Assembly (NCBI GenBank): GCA_004292755.1
Contig: RDXE01000046.1
Span: 1-50,674, forward strand
DNA from: Alphaproteobacteria bacterium
GTDB lineage: Bacteria; Pseudomonadota; Alphaproteobacteria; Elsterales; Elsteraceae
Direction: 5' to 3'
DNA: 50,674 nucleotides
Position numbers and translations under genes: made by a program. Below the pieces are notes generated by a model. The model was given only the letters and a program-made list of their open reading frames with translations, was not told the DNA's origin and did no database searches. Below, piece by piece: positions 32,227 through 41,607 of the stretch (position 1 is the first letter of the stretch; each line of letters opens with the position of its first letter).

Positions 32227-33873
32227 TCAGTGGCCGGGGACAAGATTGGCGAAGAAGTCGTTGCCCTTGTCGTCCACCACGATGAAGGCCGGGAAGTCTA
32301 CGACATCGATCTGCCAGACGGCTTCCATGCCCAACTCGGCATACTCCAGCACCTCAACCTTCTTGATACAATCCTGCGCCAGTCGTGCCGCAGAACCACC
32401 GATTGAGCCCAGATAGAAGCCGCCATGGGTGGCGCACGCCTTGGTCACCTGAGCCGAGCGATTGCCCTTCGCCAGCATGACGAAGCTGCCACCCGCGGCC
32501 TGGAATTGGTCGACATAGGCATCCATGCGACCGGCCGTGGTTGGGCCAAAGCTGCCGGAGGCATAGCCGTCTGGTGTTTTGGCGGGGCCGGCATAGTAGA
32601 TCACCCGCTCCTTAAAGTATTCCGGCAAGCCATCCCCCGCCTCCAACCGCTCGCGAATCTTGGCGTGGGCCAGGTCACGCGCGACAATGATTGGACCAGT
32701 CAGGCTCAAGCGGGTGCGGATCGGGTATTGCGACAGTTGCTTGCGGATGTCCGCCATCGGGCGGTTGAGGTCAACGTGAACCACGTCGCCTGCCAGCGCT
32801 GTCTCATCAATGTCGGGCAGATACTGGGCCGGATTGGTCTCCAACTGCTCCAGGAACACGCCCTCTGCGGTGATCCGCCCGAGGATTTGCCGATCGGCCG
32901 AGCACGACACGCCAATCCCAATCGGGACCGAGGCGCCGTGGCGCGGCAGACGGATCACGCGCACGTCATGACAGAAATACTTGCCCCCGAACTGGGCGCC
33001 GATGCCCATCTGGCGGGTCAGATCGAGGATTTCCTGCTCAAACGCCAGATCACGGAAGGCCTGGCCGTAGGCATTGCCCTCAGTCGGCAGCGCATCGAGG
33101 TACTTGGTGGAGGCAAGCTTGACTGTCTTCAGGTTCAGTTCAGCCGAGGTGCCGCCAATGACAATCGCCAAATGGTAGGGCGGGCAGGCAGCCGTGCCGA
33201 GGGTGCGGATTTTCTCGTCCAGGAACTTCAACAGCAAATCCTTGCGCATCACGGATGGGGTTTGCTGATACAGAAAGGTCTTGTTGGCTGACCCACCGCC
33301 CTTGGCGATGAACAGGAAATCATAGGCGTCCCCAGTCGTCGCATAGATATCGATCTGGGCTGGCAGATTGTCGCCGGTGTTCTTTTCCTTGAACATTTCC
33401 AGCGGCGCCAATTGGCTGTAGCGCAGATTGGTTTCGGTGAAGGTCTTTCGCACACCAAGGGCCAGGAACGCCTCATCATCCGCGCCGGTCCAGACCTGTT
33501 GACCCTTCTTGGCCATCACAATTGCGGTGCCAGTGTCCTGGCACATCGGCAGCACACCACCGGCAGCGATGTTGGCGTTCTTCAGAAAATCATAGGCCAC
33601 GAAGCGATCATTGGGGGAGGCTTCGGGGTCATCCAAGATCGCGCGCAGCTGAGCCAGATGGCCCGGCCGCAGCAGGTGGCTGATGTCGCGGAACGCTTGG
33701 TCGGCCAGGGCGGTCAACGCCTCTGGTTTCACGGTGAGAATGGTTTGACCGTTGAAGCTGGCGGTGCTGACCCAATCCCCCTCCAGCTTCTTCCAGGGCG
33801 TCTTGCCCTTCACGCGGGGAAACAGGGGATGGAAATCGAAGTCCGTCGGCACGGAAGCGAGGCTATCAGGCAT
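32227..33873 (-). CDS. fumA: Fumarate hydratase, class I (iron-sulfur)
   Basis: 548 aa, full length for the single-chain class I fumarase that interconverts fumarate and malate in the citric acid cycle. The N-terminal domain shows [42 protein letters not shown] and [10 protein letters not shown], whose Cys residues ligate the labile [4Fe-4S] cluster. The C-terminal beta domain shows [47 protein letters not shown] and MLAKGNRS. The ATG at 33873 follows GGTGAG. The start region sits downstream of a 341-base gap with possible alternative hairpins. The enzyme is oxygen-labile, which fits with the oxygen sensor and redox genes elsewhere in the window. Confidence 0.96.
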   Translation of the reverse strand: MPDSLASVPTDFDFHPLFPRVKGKTPWKKLEGDWVSTASFNGQTILTVKPEALTALADQAFRDISHLLRPGHLAQLRAILDDPEASPNDRFVAYDFLKNANIAAGGVLPMCQDTGTAIVMAKKGQQVWTGADDEAFLALGVRKTFTETNLRYSQLAPLEMFKEKNTGDNLPAQIDIYATTGDAYDFLFIAKGGGSANKTFLYQQTPSVMRKDLLLKFLDEKIRTLGTAACPPYHLAIVIGGTSAELNLKTVKLASTKYLDALPTEGNAYGQAFRDLAFEQEILDLTRQMGIGAQFGGKYFCHDVRVIRLPRHGASVPIGIGVSCSADRQILGRITAEGVFLEQLETNPAQYLPDIDETALAGDVVHVDLNRPMADIRKQLSQYPIRTRLSLTGPIIVARDLAHAKIRERLEAGDGLPEYFKERVIYYAGPAKTPDGYASGSFGPTTAGRMDAYVDQFQAAGGSFVMLAKGNRSAQVTKACATHGGFYLGSIGGSAARLAQDCIKKVEVLEYAELGMEAVWQIDVVDFPAFIVVDDKGNDFFANLVPGH

Positions 33874-34214
33874 GGTCCGGCTCACCAGCAAAGAATGGGG
33901 CTCGCGGGACTGTGCCCCAGATGCACACCGGGTTGCTAGCCGCGCGCGTGTCGCCGCCCCGTCGGTGGGGCACGACCGACGCCCAGGGACTAGCCGATCG
34001 GTCAGTCGCCGATATCACGAGACAGGGTGTAGATCGTCCGCACCGCAGCTTTTGTTTGCCCGCTTGGGTGTGGTCGCCAGACAGCGCGGCAATGGCGCTG
34101 TCGGCTCAGGATGTGCGGGCAATCGGCGTCGAGGCGCGATCAATCGCCTCAGACGACGTCAATGCCCTTGAGCATACCAGGAGGTAAGACGGCGATACCC
34201 TTTGGCCGTCTCGG
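33874..34214. other. 341-base non-coding leader region before fumarase
   Basis: No gene is supported here. TGGGGC (33896-33901) can pair with GCCCCA (33914-33919), and GCCCC (33956-33960) with GGGGC (33967-33971). Alternatively TGCCCC (33913-33918) can pair with GGGGCA (33967-33972), which excludes both. The end nearest sspB carries AGACGGC/GCCGTCT (34187-34193 with 34205-34211), a hairpin starting a few bases after the sspB stop. The fumarase promoter should lie here but no sigma-70 site is obvious. Confidence 0.45.
34187..34211 (-). terminator. Hairpin at the end of sspB
   Basis: AGACGGC and GCCGTCT form a 7-bp stem around an 11-base loop, four bases after the sspB stop codon. No T run follows on the minus strand, so it is a weak or assisted terminator. 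Confidence 0.45.
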
Positions 34215-34688
34215 CTACTTCCGCCGGAACCGATCCAGTGCCACGACATTGGAGCCATCATCGGCCTTGCCGGGCTCGGTCGCCGTGACCTCGGCTTCAG
34301 CGGCTGGTTGGTCAGCGTCGGGTGCCGCGTCGGAGGTAAGCTGGAACTGCAGGCCGAAATGGGCGGCGGGGTCGTTGAAGGCAGTGATGGCTGCAAAGGG
34401 CACAACCACAGTCTCAGGTACGCCGGCGAAGGACAGGCCAACCTCAAACTGGTCGGCCAGCACCTTCAGATCCCAATACTGGTTTTGGATGACGATGGTG
34501 ATCTCGTCGGGGAAGCGCTCGCGCTGGGCGTCGGACAGTTGCACGCCAGGGTGGCGCGTGCGGAAGCTGATGTAGAAATGATGCTCACCAGGCAGACCTT
34601 TGGCGGCAACGCCCTTCAGCGCCTCCCGCACCACACCGCGCAGGGCGGATTCGATCATCCGGTCGTAGGCAAGCTCGAACCCTGTCAT
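34215..34688 (-). CDS. sspB: SspB-type ClpXP adaptor
   Basis: 157 aa, typical of the alphaproteobacterial SspB. Adaptors of this family hold ssrA-tagged proteins and deliver them to the ClpXP protease. The folded domain covers about residues 1-115 (YDRMIESALRGVVREALKGV, HHFYISFRTRHPGVQLSD, FPDEITIVIQNQYWDLKVL, FEVGLSFAGVPETVVVPFAAITAFNDPAAHFGLQF in segments). An acidic Ala/Asp/Glu-rich linker then leads to the short C-terminal tail SNVVALDRFRRK, which corresponds to the ClpX-binding peptide. The ATG at 34688 is preceded by GGGGAG. The tmRNA gene that makes the tag lies directly upstream on the same strand. Confidence 0.95.
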   Translation of the reverse strand: MTGFELAYDRMIESALRGVVREALKGVAAKGLPGEHHFYISFRTRHPGVQLSDAQRERFPDEITIVIQNQYWDLKVLADQFEVGLSFAGVPETVVVPFAAITAFNDPAAHFGLQFQLTSDAAPDADQPAAEAEVTATEPGKADDGSNVVALDRFRRK

Positions 34689-34744
34689 TGCACTGCTGCT
34701 CCCCACACTGACCGCCGCAGCGCGCGGGATTGTGTGCTGCGCCG

Positions 34745-35055
34745 ATCCAGTGGGGGGCTTCTGTTGCCCGGTGCCCCCCGAACCGCGTTCTTGAGCTAGT
34801 GCCCTAACACCCTAGCGGGTGGTTAGGCAGCGGCCTTCAGAGCGGGTGCAACGTTGTCGTTGGCACCTGTGAGTATGGCCCGGTAACGGCGGAACCATGC
34901 CGAGCGAAAACCATGCCTTTACCACGCACGTCGATCCTGTTTCGCCCCCATCGGATGCCCTGGTGGGCAGGAATGGTGGAGGCGCCGGGTACCGCCCCCG
35001 GGTCCGTAACGTCTATTCCACACAGCGTTTATCGCCATAGTCGGTTGCCCGACGT
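34745..35055 (-). ncRNA. ssrA: Permuted two-piece tmRNA
   Basis: On the minus strand the acceptor piece comes first and ends GGCGCCTCCACCA at 34974. Its T-arm stem CCGGG-GGCGGTA-CCCGG lies just before, and about 24 bases of spacer follow. The coding piece then starts at 34949 with GGGGGCGAAACAGGATCGACG, the standard tmRNA 5' sequence. The acceptor stem GGGGGCG/CGCCTCC pairs fully with one G-U. The tag frame at 34864-34823 reads ANDNVAPALKAAA followed by TAA. This order is the circular permutation typical of alphaproteobacteria, where the spacer is removed to give two RNA chains. tmRNA frees stalled ribosomes and tags the product for ClpXP. Outer ends are approximate, and a G-rich hairpin (34752-34779) marks the 3' end. 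sspB follows on the same strand. Confidence 0.95.
34752..34779 (-). terminator. Hairpin at the 3' end of ssrA
   Basis: GGGGGGC and GCCCCCC form a 7-bp stem around a 14-base loop, 44 bases after the end of the tag frame. It may end the tmRNA transcript or be its last internal helix. The sspB start lies 63 bases further on. Confidence 0.55.
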
Positions 35056-35060
35056 TGTTA

Positions 35061-35089
35061 GATATAGGGTGGAATCCGGCCCCCGCAAA
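35061..35089 (-). promoter_or_regulatory. Candidate ssrA promoter
   Basis: On the minus strand TTTGCG (35089-35084) and TATATC (35066-35061) are separated by 17 bases, a reasonable sigma-70 spacing. It would start the RNA near 35054, at the 5' edge of the acceptor piece. It lies between the TRAP permease stop (35107) and the RNA. The -10 is better than the -35. Confidence 0.45.
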
Positions 35090-35106
35090 GAGGTTCTCGC
35101 CAGGGC

Positions 35107-36903
35107 TCACGCAATGCCAGCCAGTCCGGCGACGGCGATTGCCAGGGCTGCCGCGCCACAGCGGCGCCACAGCGGGGCCTCTGCAATCAACGCATAGCTG
35201 GCAAACCACAGCGCCACAGCCACTTTCACGGCAGCGATCAGTGCCCAGAGCGGTCGCTCACCCAGGTCCAGCAGGGCGGGGTTCAACACGAAGGCCAAGG
35301 GGATCAAGAACAACCCAAGGCCCAGGCGCATGGCGCGAAACGCCACGGGCAGCCATGGGGTTTGGGCGATGGTGCTGGCGATGAACACGTTCCCGCACAC
35401 GGGCGGCGTGATCGTGCACAAGAGCGCGTACCAGAACACAAACATATGCGCCTGCAGGGGTGGCAGGCCGAGATTGATCAAAGCAGGCCCTGCGACCGAC
35501 ACGCAGATCACGTAGGCGGCCGTGGTCGGCAGTTCCATCCCCAACACCAAACAGGCGACGGCCGTCAACACCAACGCAGCCCACAGCATGCCGCCGGAGG
35601 TGCCAACGATCACGGAGGTGATCTTCACCCCCAGCCCGGTCATGTTGAACACGCCCACAATCAGCGACGCACACAAGATGATCGAGGCGATCTGGGCAAT
35701 CTGCCGGGCGCCATCGACCAGGGCAGACTCCAGCCGCGGCAGCCAGCCGCGAATGTCCAGCCGCCCATCGCCATTGGCAGCCAGCATCAAAACGCCGATG
35801 CCAGCTGCCAGCATCGCAGCATAGGCGGCGGTGTAGTCGGTCAGTGCCAACATCCCCAGCAGCACCAGGAAGGGGCAGAGGAAAAACGGCACCGTCGCGC
35901 AAACTCGCCGCCAGCCGGGCAGGTCCGCTGCCGACAGTTTGGGCAGGCCCAGCCGTCCGGCGAAGTGATCAATGCCAATCCAGACAGTGGCAAAGAACAG
36001 GACTGAGGGCAGCAAGGCTGCCACCATCAACTCGGCATAGGGCACGCGCAGGAGTTCGGCCATCAAGAAGACGCCCGCCCCCATCACTGGCGGCATGATC
36101 TGGCCACCAGTGGAGGCGACAGCCTCAACCGCGGCGGCAAAGCTGCGCGGATAGCCTGAGCGGATCATCGCTGGAATGGTGATTGTGCCAGTCGAGGCCA
36201 CATTGGCCGAGGCAGAGCCCGAAATCGTGCCATAGAGGGCGGAGGCCACCACCTCCACCTTCGCCTCGCCCGCGCGGTAGCGACCGGCCAGTTGGGTTGC
36301 CAAGGCCATGAACCCAGCCCCTGCCGCACCCGCCGCCACCACGGAGCCCATCACAAGAAACGGTGCCACCAGATCGACCGAGATGCCTGTGAGAGAGCCC
36401 CACAAGCCCCCCTCCGCCAGCACGAGCCGACCGAGAATCCCCTCCAGCGGGATGCCAGCATGGCCCCACTCCCCAGGGATCAAATCGCCCCAGACAGCAT
36501 AGGCTAGGCAGAGGGCGGCAACGCAGGGCATCACCCACTTAACTGCCCGTCGCGCAAGGTCCAGCACGATCAGGATCAGCGCCAGACACACGAGCGGCTG
36601 CCACCACCCCTCGGTCCAACCATACTGATCGGTGATCCGGCGGTGATCGATGGCAATCCAGCCGGTGATCGCCAGACCGGTGAGGCAGAATACGCTGCCG
36701 ATGCCGCGGCTGATCCAGCCGCCATTGACCCCGATTATAAACACCCAGGGCAGCGCGAGGGCCAGATGCAACGGTCGGCTCACCATTGCAGGCACCAGCC
36801 CCGTGAACACCAGCCAGACATGACAGCCGACCGTGATGGCCGCGGCGAGTGCCACGGCCATCCGAGCCATTCCACCGCGCGGGGCGGCGTTGTCAGGGGT
36901 CAC
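35107..36903 (-). CDS. TRAP transporter fused permease (4TM/12TM)
   Basis: 598 aa and strongly hydrophobic throughout, with roughly 16 membrane segments, as expected for fused small (DctQ-like) and large (DctM-like) subunits. The large-subunit signatures are clear: SALYGTISGSASANVASTGTITIPAMIRSGYP, VEAVASTGGQIMPPVMGAGVFLMAELL (each with the repeat-1 and repeat-2 hairpin character), MELPTTAAYVICVSVAGPAL and FVFWYALLCTITPPVCGNVFIAS. Such fused permeases work with TAXI-type receptors in sodium-driven uptake of organic acids. The start is a GTG at 36903 that overlaps the receptor gene's stop (GTGA), so translation is coupled; a second possible start is ATG at 36870. Confidence 0.93.
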   Translation of the reverse strand: MTPDNAAPRGGMARMAVALAAAITVGCHVWLVFTGLVPAMVSRPLHLALALPWVFIIGVNGGWISRGIGSVFCLTGLAITGWIAIDHRRITDQYGWTEGWWQPLVCLALILIVLDLARRAVKWVMPCVAALCLAYAVWGDLIPGEWGHAGIPLEGILGRLVLAEGGLWGSLTGISVDLVAPFLVMGSVVAAGAAGAGFMALATQLAGRYRAGEAKVEVVASALYGTISGSASANVASTGTITIPAMIRSGYPRSFAAAVEAVASTGGQIMPPVMGAGVFLMAELLRVPYAELMVAALLPSVLFFATVWIGIDHFAGRLGLPKLSAADLPGWRRVCATVPFFLCPFLVLLGMLALTDYTAAYAAMLAAGIGVLMLAANGDGRLDIRGWLPRLESALVDGARQIAQIASIILCASLIVGVFNMTGLGVKITSVIVGTSGGMLWAALVLTAVACLVLGMELPTTAAYVICVSVAGPALINLGLPPLQAHMFVFWYALLCTITPPVCGNVFIASTIAQTPWLPVAFRAMRLGLGLFLIPLAFVLNPALLDLGERPLWALIAAVKVAVALWFASYALIAEAPLWRRCGAAALAIAVAGLAGIA

Positions 36904-37871
36904 TTCAAGCTGTCCGGAATCGCGATCCCCGCCTCGGCATAGTAGCGCGCAGCCCCTGGATGCAGGCGGATTTGCAGGCTGGTGATCTGCTCGGGTGCAA
37001 CAGCATTCCACCAGGGATTGGCGCGCGCCATCTCGGCCCGGCGGGTCCAGAAGATGCGCGTTAGCTCATACGCCGTCGCGTCGTCCATCCGGGTGGTGCC
37101 GTACATGCCGACGGGGATGGCGATGGTTGCCGTATCGGTTGTCACCCCTTGGTAGGTGTTCGCGGGGATAACCACGCGGGCAACGGTCGGGTCTGCCTCC
37201 TGCAAGCCTGCCAACAGGGCATCATTCAGCGCCAGCAGCCGGATCGGAGTGCCAACGGCCAGCTCTTGCAGATTGGCCGCGGGGTGGGAACTGCCGGAGG
37301 CAAAGCCATCGATCTGGCGATTGCGCATTGCAGCGATGGCGGCGCCCAACTCAACCTCGGGTGCCGTCACCCGCCCCTCAATCCCAAGACGGCGGAACAA
37401 TTCCCGCGTGGAGCGTTCGGTGAAGGTGCCGCGGCCTCCCGCCACGAAGGATTTGCCGACCAAATCCTCAAAGCTTTGGATGCCGCTGTCGGCGCGCACC
37501 ACCCAGTGCATGGTGACCGGTGGCATGGTCCACAGCGCGCGGATTTGGTCAAAGCCCGTGCCTTCTTGGAAGGGCGCGCGGTTTGCCATCGCGTCGCGCA
37601 CCAGCGAGGGCGGCGAGGTGAAGGTAAAGGCACCGGGGCGGCGCGGCGCTTCGCGCACGTTCTGCACGCTGCCTTGGCTTTCTTCCACGGTGGCACTGAT
37701 CTGGCCATTGGTGGCGGTGCGCAGTGCCTCAGCCAGCTGGACCGTCATCAAATAATAGCTGGAGCCAGCAGTTGCCGCCTTCAGCGTCACGCGGGTCTGC
37801 GCCTCTGCCGGCCCTGCCAGCATGATGGCTGCCACGGTCATCGCGGCGCCGATCGTCTTCAAGCCCATCAT
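36900..37871 (-). CDS. TAXI-family TRAP transporter receptor
   Basis: 323 aa. A signal peptide (KTIGAAMTVAAIMLAGPAEAQ) precedes the mature TAXI fold: LKAATAGSSYYLMTVQLAEALR, VQNVREA, the FVAGGRGTFTERSTRELFRRLG segment typical of this family, and the later NTYQGVTTDTATIAIPVGMYG and LHPGAARYYAEAGI. TAXI receptors catch dicarboxylates, glutamate or similar anions in the periplasm and pass them to a fused TRAP permease, here the coupled downstream gene. The ATG at 37871 has GGGGAGG upstream. The ligand cannot be told from the sequence. Confidence 0.94.
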   Translation of the reverse strand: MMGLKTIGAAMTVAAIMLAGPAEAQTRVTLKAATAGSSYYLMTVQLAEALRTATNGQISATVEESQGSVQNVREAPRRPGAFTFTSPPSLVRDAMANRAPFQEGTGFDQIRALWTMPPVTMHWVVRADSGIQSFEDLVGKSFVAGGRGTFTERSTRELFRRLGIEGRVTAPEVELGAAIAAMRNRQIDGFASGSSHPAANLQELAVGTPIRLLALNDALLAGLQEADPTVARVVIPANTYQGVTTDTATIAIPVGMYGTTRMDDATAYELTRIFWTRRAEMARANPWWNAVAPEQITSLQIRLHPGAARYYAEAGIAIPDSLK

Positions 37872-37988
37872 GATCCCTCCCCAGGGTTGGTGTTTGGACA
37901 GGCGTAGCAGGAACTGACGGCGCGGAAAACACATGCCAACGCGCGGTGACGGCGTACCTGCGTCAGTGGGTCACGGATGATCGCCATC

Positions 37989-38006
37989 GCGAACGGACTG
38001 GTTCGC
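37989..38006. promoter_or_regulatory. Inverted repeat upstream of HD-GYP gene
   Basis: GCGAAC-N6-GTTCGC is a perfect 6-bp inverted repeat placed about 35 bases before the HD-GYP start codon. An AT-rich TACTATATTTTC follows and may be a -10 region. It could be an operator for the HD-GYP/globin-sensor operon or for the divergent TAXI operon. Confidence 0.4.
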
Positions 38007-38040
38007 AGTCAATACTATATTTTCTTCGGGGGAGGGAGTG

Positions 38041-39279
38041 ATGCCAACAATAACCACAGGCGATATGTTGTTTTCCGTCGGTCTGGCGATGGACCAGATG
38101 ACCCCCGATTTGGTTCGCCATCACACAACGACTGCAATGCTGACCGATCTGATGGCAGAGACCGCGGGCATCTTTGGTGTCCGACGGCGGCGCCTGGTTA
38201 AAGCCGCAATGATCCATGACATGGGAACTTTGGTTGGGCGAGAGAGGGTTGATTCAACCTTCGATCACGCAGCGGTGGGGGCCGCAATGGTGTCCACCTG
38301 CGCGCCGCTGGCCGATTTGAGCAACCTGATCCGCCACCATCACGCGCCGCATCAAATTGATCCCGATGCCCCCGATGCGTTCGACATCGGCTTGTTGTCG
38401 ATTGCAGACTTTGTTGCTGATCGGCTGCGCCCGGATGTTCCGATCCTTCTGCAAAGCCGGGATGTGCTGGATTTGCTCCAGACCAGTGCCGATCCAGCGG
38501 ACCGCGTGCGCTGCCGGGCGATTGATTGTTGCTTGGAGGCGTCGCGCTCCGAGGCGTTCTGGCTCAGCCTGGACTTACGCATCGCGACCCGACGGCTGCG
38601 CGAGTCCCTGCATTCCGAGCCGATCCTGGATCGCGATGGCGTGCTGTCGTTGATGCACCTGATCGGCCTTGCAATTGACAGCAAGAGCAGCTTCACCGCC
38701 AGTCACTCTGCCGGTGTGGCCGTAGTGGCGCGCGCGCTGGGCTATCTGTGTGGCCTGCCGGACAATGCCTGCTGGCGGTTGGAGGCTGCTGGCTACCTGC
38801 ATGATATCGGCAAGCTCGGGGTCTCCAACGACATCCTGGAAAAGCCCGGTCGTCTGGACGATCTGGAGGTCAAGATGATCCGCGGCCACTCCTTCATGAG
38901 TTGGGCGATCCTGTCAGAAGTGCCGGACATGTCCGACATCGCGTTGTGGGCCGGGCTGCACCACGAACGGCTGGACGGCAAGGGCTATCCCTTCCAGCGG
39001 CGTGGCGATGATATCCCGTTGGAGGCCCGCATCCTTACCATTGCGGATCGGTTCACAGCCCTGGTGGAAACCCGGCCCTATCGCCATGGCCTGGAAACCA
39101 CGGAGGCGCTCAGCATGCTGCGCACTGCCGCCAGCGATGGCGAAATCGACGGCGATGTGGCGCGCGAGCTTGGTTACTACGTGGAGGACATCGACCGTCG
39201 GCGCGAATTGGCGCAAGCGGAAGAACGCTGGTTTGGGCGTGCAGCGCGCGAAGCTGGCAATCGAGAGGGGATGCACTGA
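38041..39279 (+). CDS. HD-GYP protein with additional HD-like domain
   Basis: 412 aa. The C-terminal half is an HD-GYP domain: [21 protein letters not shown], the signature [11 protein letters not shown], and [19 protein letters not shown]. The residues needed for the metal centre and for cyclic di-GMP hydrolysis are present. The N-terminal half has a second HD-like pattern ([35 protein letters not shown]), unusual for this family and possibly another metal-binding domain. The predicted role is to hydrolyse cyclic di-GMP. The ATG at 38041 follows GGAGGG. Its stop overlaps the start of the globin-coupled chemoreceptor gene by one base, implying joint action in one signalling unit. Confidence 0.92.
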   Translation: MPTITTGDMLFSVGLAMDQMTPDLVRHHTTTAMLTDLMAETAGIFGVRRRRLVKAAMIHDMGTLVGRERVDSTFDHAAVGAAMVSTCAPLADLSNLIRHHHAPHQIDPDAPDAFDIGLLSIADFVADRLRPDVPILLQSRDVLDLLQTSADPADRVRCRAIDCCLEASRSEAFWLSLDLRIATRRLRESLHSEPILDRDGVLSLMHLIGLAIDSKSSFTASHSAGVAVVARALGYLCGLPDNACWRLEAAGYLHDIGKLGVSNDILEKPGRLDDLEVKMIRGHSFMSWAILSEVPDMSDIALWAGLHHERLDGKGYPFQRRGDDIPLEARILTIADRFTALVETRPYRHGLETTEALSMLRTAASDGEIDGDVARELGYYVEDIDRRRELAQAEERWFGRAAREAGNREGMH

Positions 39280-40625
39280 TGACAGTCTCGGCTCCCAAAC
39301 CCACCGCCATCGCCCGCCGTCGGGCGCTGGCGGGCTGGTCCACCCGCGACGATGCCTCCCTCAAAGCCGGCGCAGAAGTGCTGGGCCGCGAGGTTGGGCC
39401 GATCCTGGACGCATTCTATGCCGCCGTGCGGGCCGACCCCGCTTTGCGCGAGCGGTTCCCCTCGGACGCAGCTGTGGCCCATGCCCGCGCGCGGCAGGAG
39501 GATCACTGGCGTGAGTTGTTCACCGGCCAAATGGACGAGAGGTACACCGACTCAGCAGATCGGATCGCCAAGGTGCATGCCCGCGTGCGATTGCCGTTGG
39601 CGGAATACTTCTCGGCCTATGCCTTTGTCGCGGCCGAGTTGGCGCGCCGGGTGATCGGCGCGGCTGACCGCCGGGCAGCACCTGTGGCCGACCTTGTGGC
39701 GGCAACCATGCGCGCAACCATCCTCGACATGGCAATTGTCGCCGATGGCTATCTGGCTGAGACCGAGCACCAGCATGCCCAAATGCTGGCGGGTCTTGCC
39801 CAGCAGTTTGAAGCGTCGGTTGCCACGCTGGCGGCCGAGGTTGATGCCGGTGTCGCCACTCTGGCGGAGCGTACCAACCGCTTGGCCGAGGCTGCCACCC
39901 AAGTGGATGGCCAAGCAGGCGGCATGGTGGAGGAGGTGCGCCGCACCCGCGAGAGTGTGCAAAGCTCGGCCGCTGGCACCCGTCAACTGCACGCTGCCTC
40001 CAATGAGATCGAGCGTCGTGCTGTCGAAGCCGCCACCCTTGCCCGCTCGGCTGCGGCCGATGCCAGTGCCACCCGCGCCGTGGTGGATGGCTTGGCGGCC
40101 GATGCCGCGGGAATTGGCACCGTGGTGCGCCTGATCACTGAGATCGCGGGTCAAACCAACCTGCTTGCCCTCAACGCGACCATTGAGGCCGCACGGGCTG
40201 GCGATGCAGGCCGCGGCTTTGCCGTGGTGGCGACGGAGGTCAAGCGCCTCGCCCAACAGACTGCAGCCGCCACTGGCCGCATTCGCGACCAAGTCGGTGC
40301 GATCCAAGCCGCCAGCCAAACCGCTGCCCAGCGCGTGGGGGCGACAGCCGAGACCATCGGCACCATCGACCAGTCCGCCGCGCAGATCGCCGTCGCCGTC
40401 CATCAGCAAACGGCCGCGACCGAGGAGATCGAACGCGCCCTGGGCACAAGCGAGCGCGCCGCCACGGAAATCGACCGCGGCATCACGGCCGTCGCCGATG
40501 TCGGCCAAGCGTTGAAAGACCTCGCCAGCACGGTGGCCACTGTCGGCCAACGGCTTTCCAGCACAGCTGAGAACCTGCGCAGCAGTGTTCAGGAATTCTC
40601 CGGGCAGTTGAGAGGGGCGGGGTAG
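39279..40625 (+). CDS. Soluble globin-coupled chemoreceptor (methyl-accepting protein)
   Basis: 448 aa. Residues 20-180 form a protoglobin-type haem sensor whose proximal His is His100 ([14 protein letters not shown]). The rest is a methyl-accepting signalling domain with the tip [40 protein letters not shown]. No membrane segments are present, so this is a cytoplasmic oxygen-sensing receptor of the HemAT type. It should signal through CheA/CheW to flagella or to another output; no che genes are nearby. It starts on the last base of the HD-GYP gene, so oxygen sensing and cyclic di-GMP turnover appear to be linked in one transcript. Confidence 0.94.
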   Translation: MTVSAPKPTAIARRRALAGWSTRDDASLKAGAEVLGREVGPILDAFYAAVRADPALRERFPSDAAVAHARARQEDHWRELFTGQMDERYTDSADRIAKVHARVRLPLAEYFSAYAFVAAELARRVIGAADRRAAPVADLVAATMRATILDMAIVADGYLAETEHQHAQMLAGLAQQFEASVATLAAEVDAGVATLAERTNRLAEAATQVDGQAGGMVEEVRRTRESVQSSAAGTRQLHAASNEIERRAVEAATLARSAAADASATRAVVDGLAADAAGIGTVVRLITEIAGQTNLLALNATIEAARAGDAGRGFAVVATEVKRLAQQTAAATGRIRDQVGAIQAASQTAAQRVGATAETIGTIDQSAAQIAVAVHQQTAATEEIERALGTSERAATEIDRGITAVADVGQALKDLASTVATVGQRLSSTAENLRSSVQEFSGQLRGAG

Positions 40626-40708
40626 GGGGAGAGGCTGAGTTCTTCCGCGCGGGCTTCCGACAATAGCGGGCGACGAGCAACCAGACCGAGAGGACAAGGC
40701 TCCGCTCC

Positions 40709-41566
40709 TCAGAGCCCTCGTGTGCATCCAAGGGGTGTTGCTCGCCCCACCCACTCCAACACCCGTTTGCGGACCGGGGTGAGTGGGCCCAGCTGGGCCG
40801 TGCTCAGCCACAGGCAGGTGCGCAGGGTGATCAGGCGGTGGGCTTCGGCTAGAGCTTCGGGTGGGGGCAGGGGGTGGTAGGCAGCCCGCACGGAGGCGGT
40901 GTCGGCTGGGGTGAGCCAGCGGTTGAGGCGGGGGTCGAACAGGCCTGCCCAGGGGTGGAGGGCGTCGGCGAGGTCAAGGGCGGCGGGGCCGGTTGCGACC
41001 CAGTCGATGTCGACGGCGACGGCCTCGCCACTCGCGCGGATCAGCCAGTTGCCGGGGTGGCAGTCGGACAGCAGCAGTACGGGTGCGGGCTCGGCGACGG
41101 CTGGAGCGGCTGCCAGCGCCTGCTGCAACCGCCGAAGGGCGGGTAAGGCCGGGGTGGCAGTCAGAGCCTCCTGCCGCAGGCTGGCAAAGCTTTGGCGCGG
41201 CAGAGTGGCAAGGGCTGCGTCCAGCGGGTGGGCGTGGAGGGCTGCCAGCGCACGGCCAATCGCAGCGCCGTCAGCCGGGAGCTGTGGCAGACGGCCCGTG
41301 ATGTGCTCCACCAACAGCCCCCCCAGGGGCAAGTCTGGCAGGGGCGGAATCTCGGCGAGCAGGCGTGGTGCATGCTCCCCCGCCAGAGCCCGGAACGCCG
41401 TCTTGGCCGCGGCAAAGCGGGCCGCATCCTGGTGGCGCGGCAGGCGCAGCCGCCCGGCAGCGGTTACTGCGTGATCGTGGCTGGAGCCAACAGCATCCAC
41501 GGGCGGGGCGGGGGGAACGCCCAGCCAGCGGCAGGCAGCCGCGATCCGCCGGGTGGTCGCGGCCAT
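40709..41566 (-). CDS. Aminoglycoside phosphotransferase-like kinase
   Basis: 285 aa. The APH/choline-kinase fold is marked by LGGLLVEHITGRLPQLPA, the catalytic loop LLLSDCHPGNWLI (usually HGDLHxGN) and the metal Asp in VAVDIDWV. The Ser-Asp-Cys form keeps the Asp and Asn needed for catalysis but loses the usual His. The first part of the N-lobe appears short, though FAAAKTAFRALA has the expected Lys-containing strand. The protein is not an obvious antibiotic-resistance enzyme; such kinases often act on small hydroxyl metabolites. It starts 41 bases after the ETF-QO stop on the same strand. A frame reaching 41779 exists but overlaps ETF-QO. Confidence 0.82.
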   Translation of the reverse strand: MAATTRRIAAACRWLGVPPAPPVDAVGSSHDHAVTAAGRLRLPRHQDAARFAAAKTAFRALAGEHAPRLLAEIPPLPDLPLGGLLVEHITGRLPQLPADGAAIGRALAALHAHPLDAALATLPRQSFASLRQEALTATPALPALRRLQQALAAAPAVAEPAPVLLLSDCHPGNWLIRASGEAVAVDIDWVATGPAALDLADALHPWAGLFDPRLNRWLTPADTASVRAAYHPLPPPEALAEAHRLITLRTCLWLSTAQLGPLTPVRKRVLEWVGRATPLGCTRGL

Positions 41567-41607
41567 CACCGCTGACCGGTGCCTCGCCCTTGTCACCCGT
41601 GCGTGCG

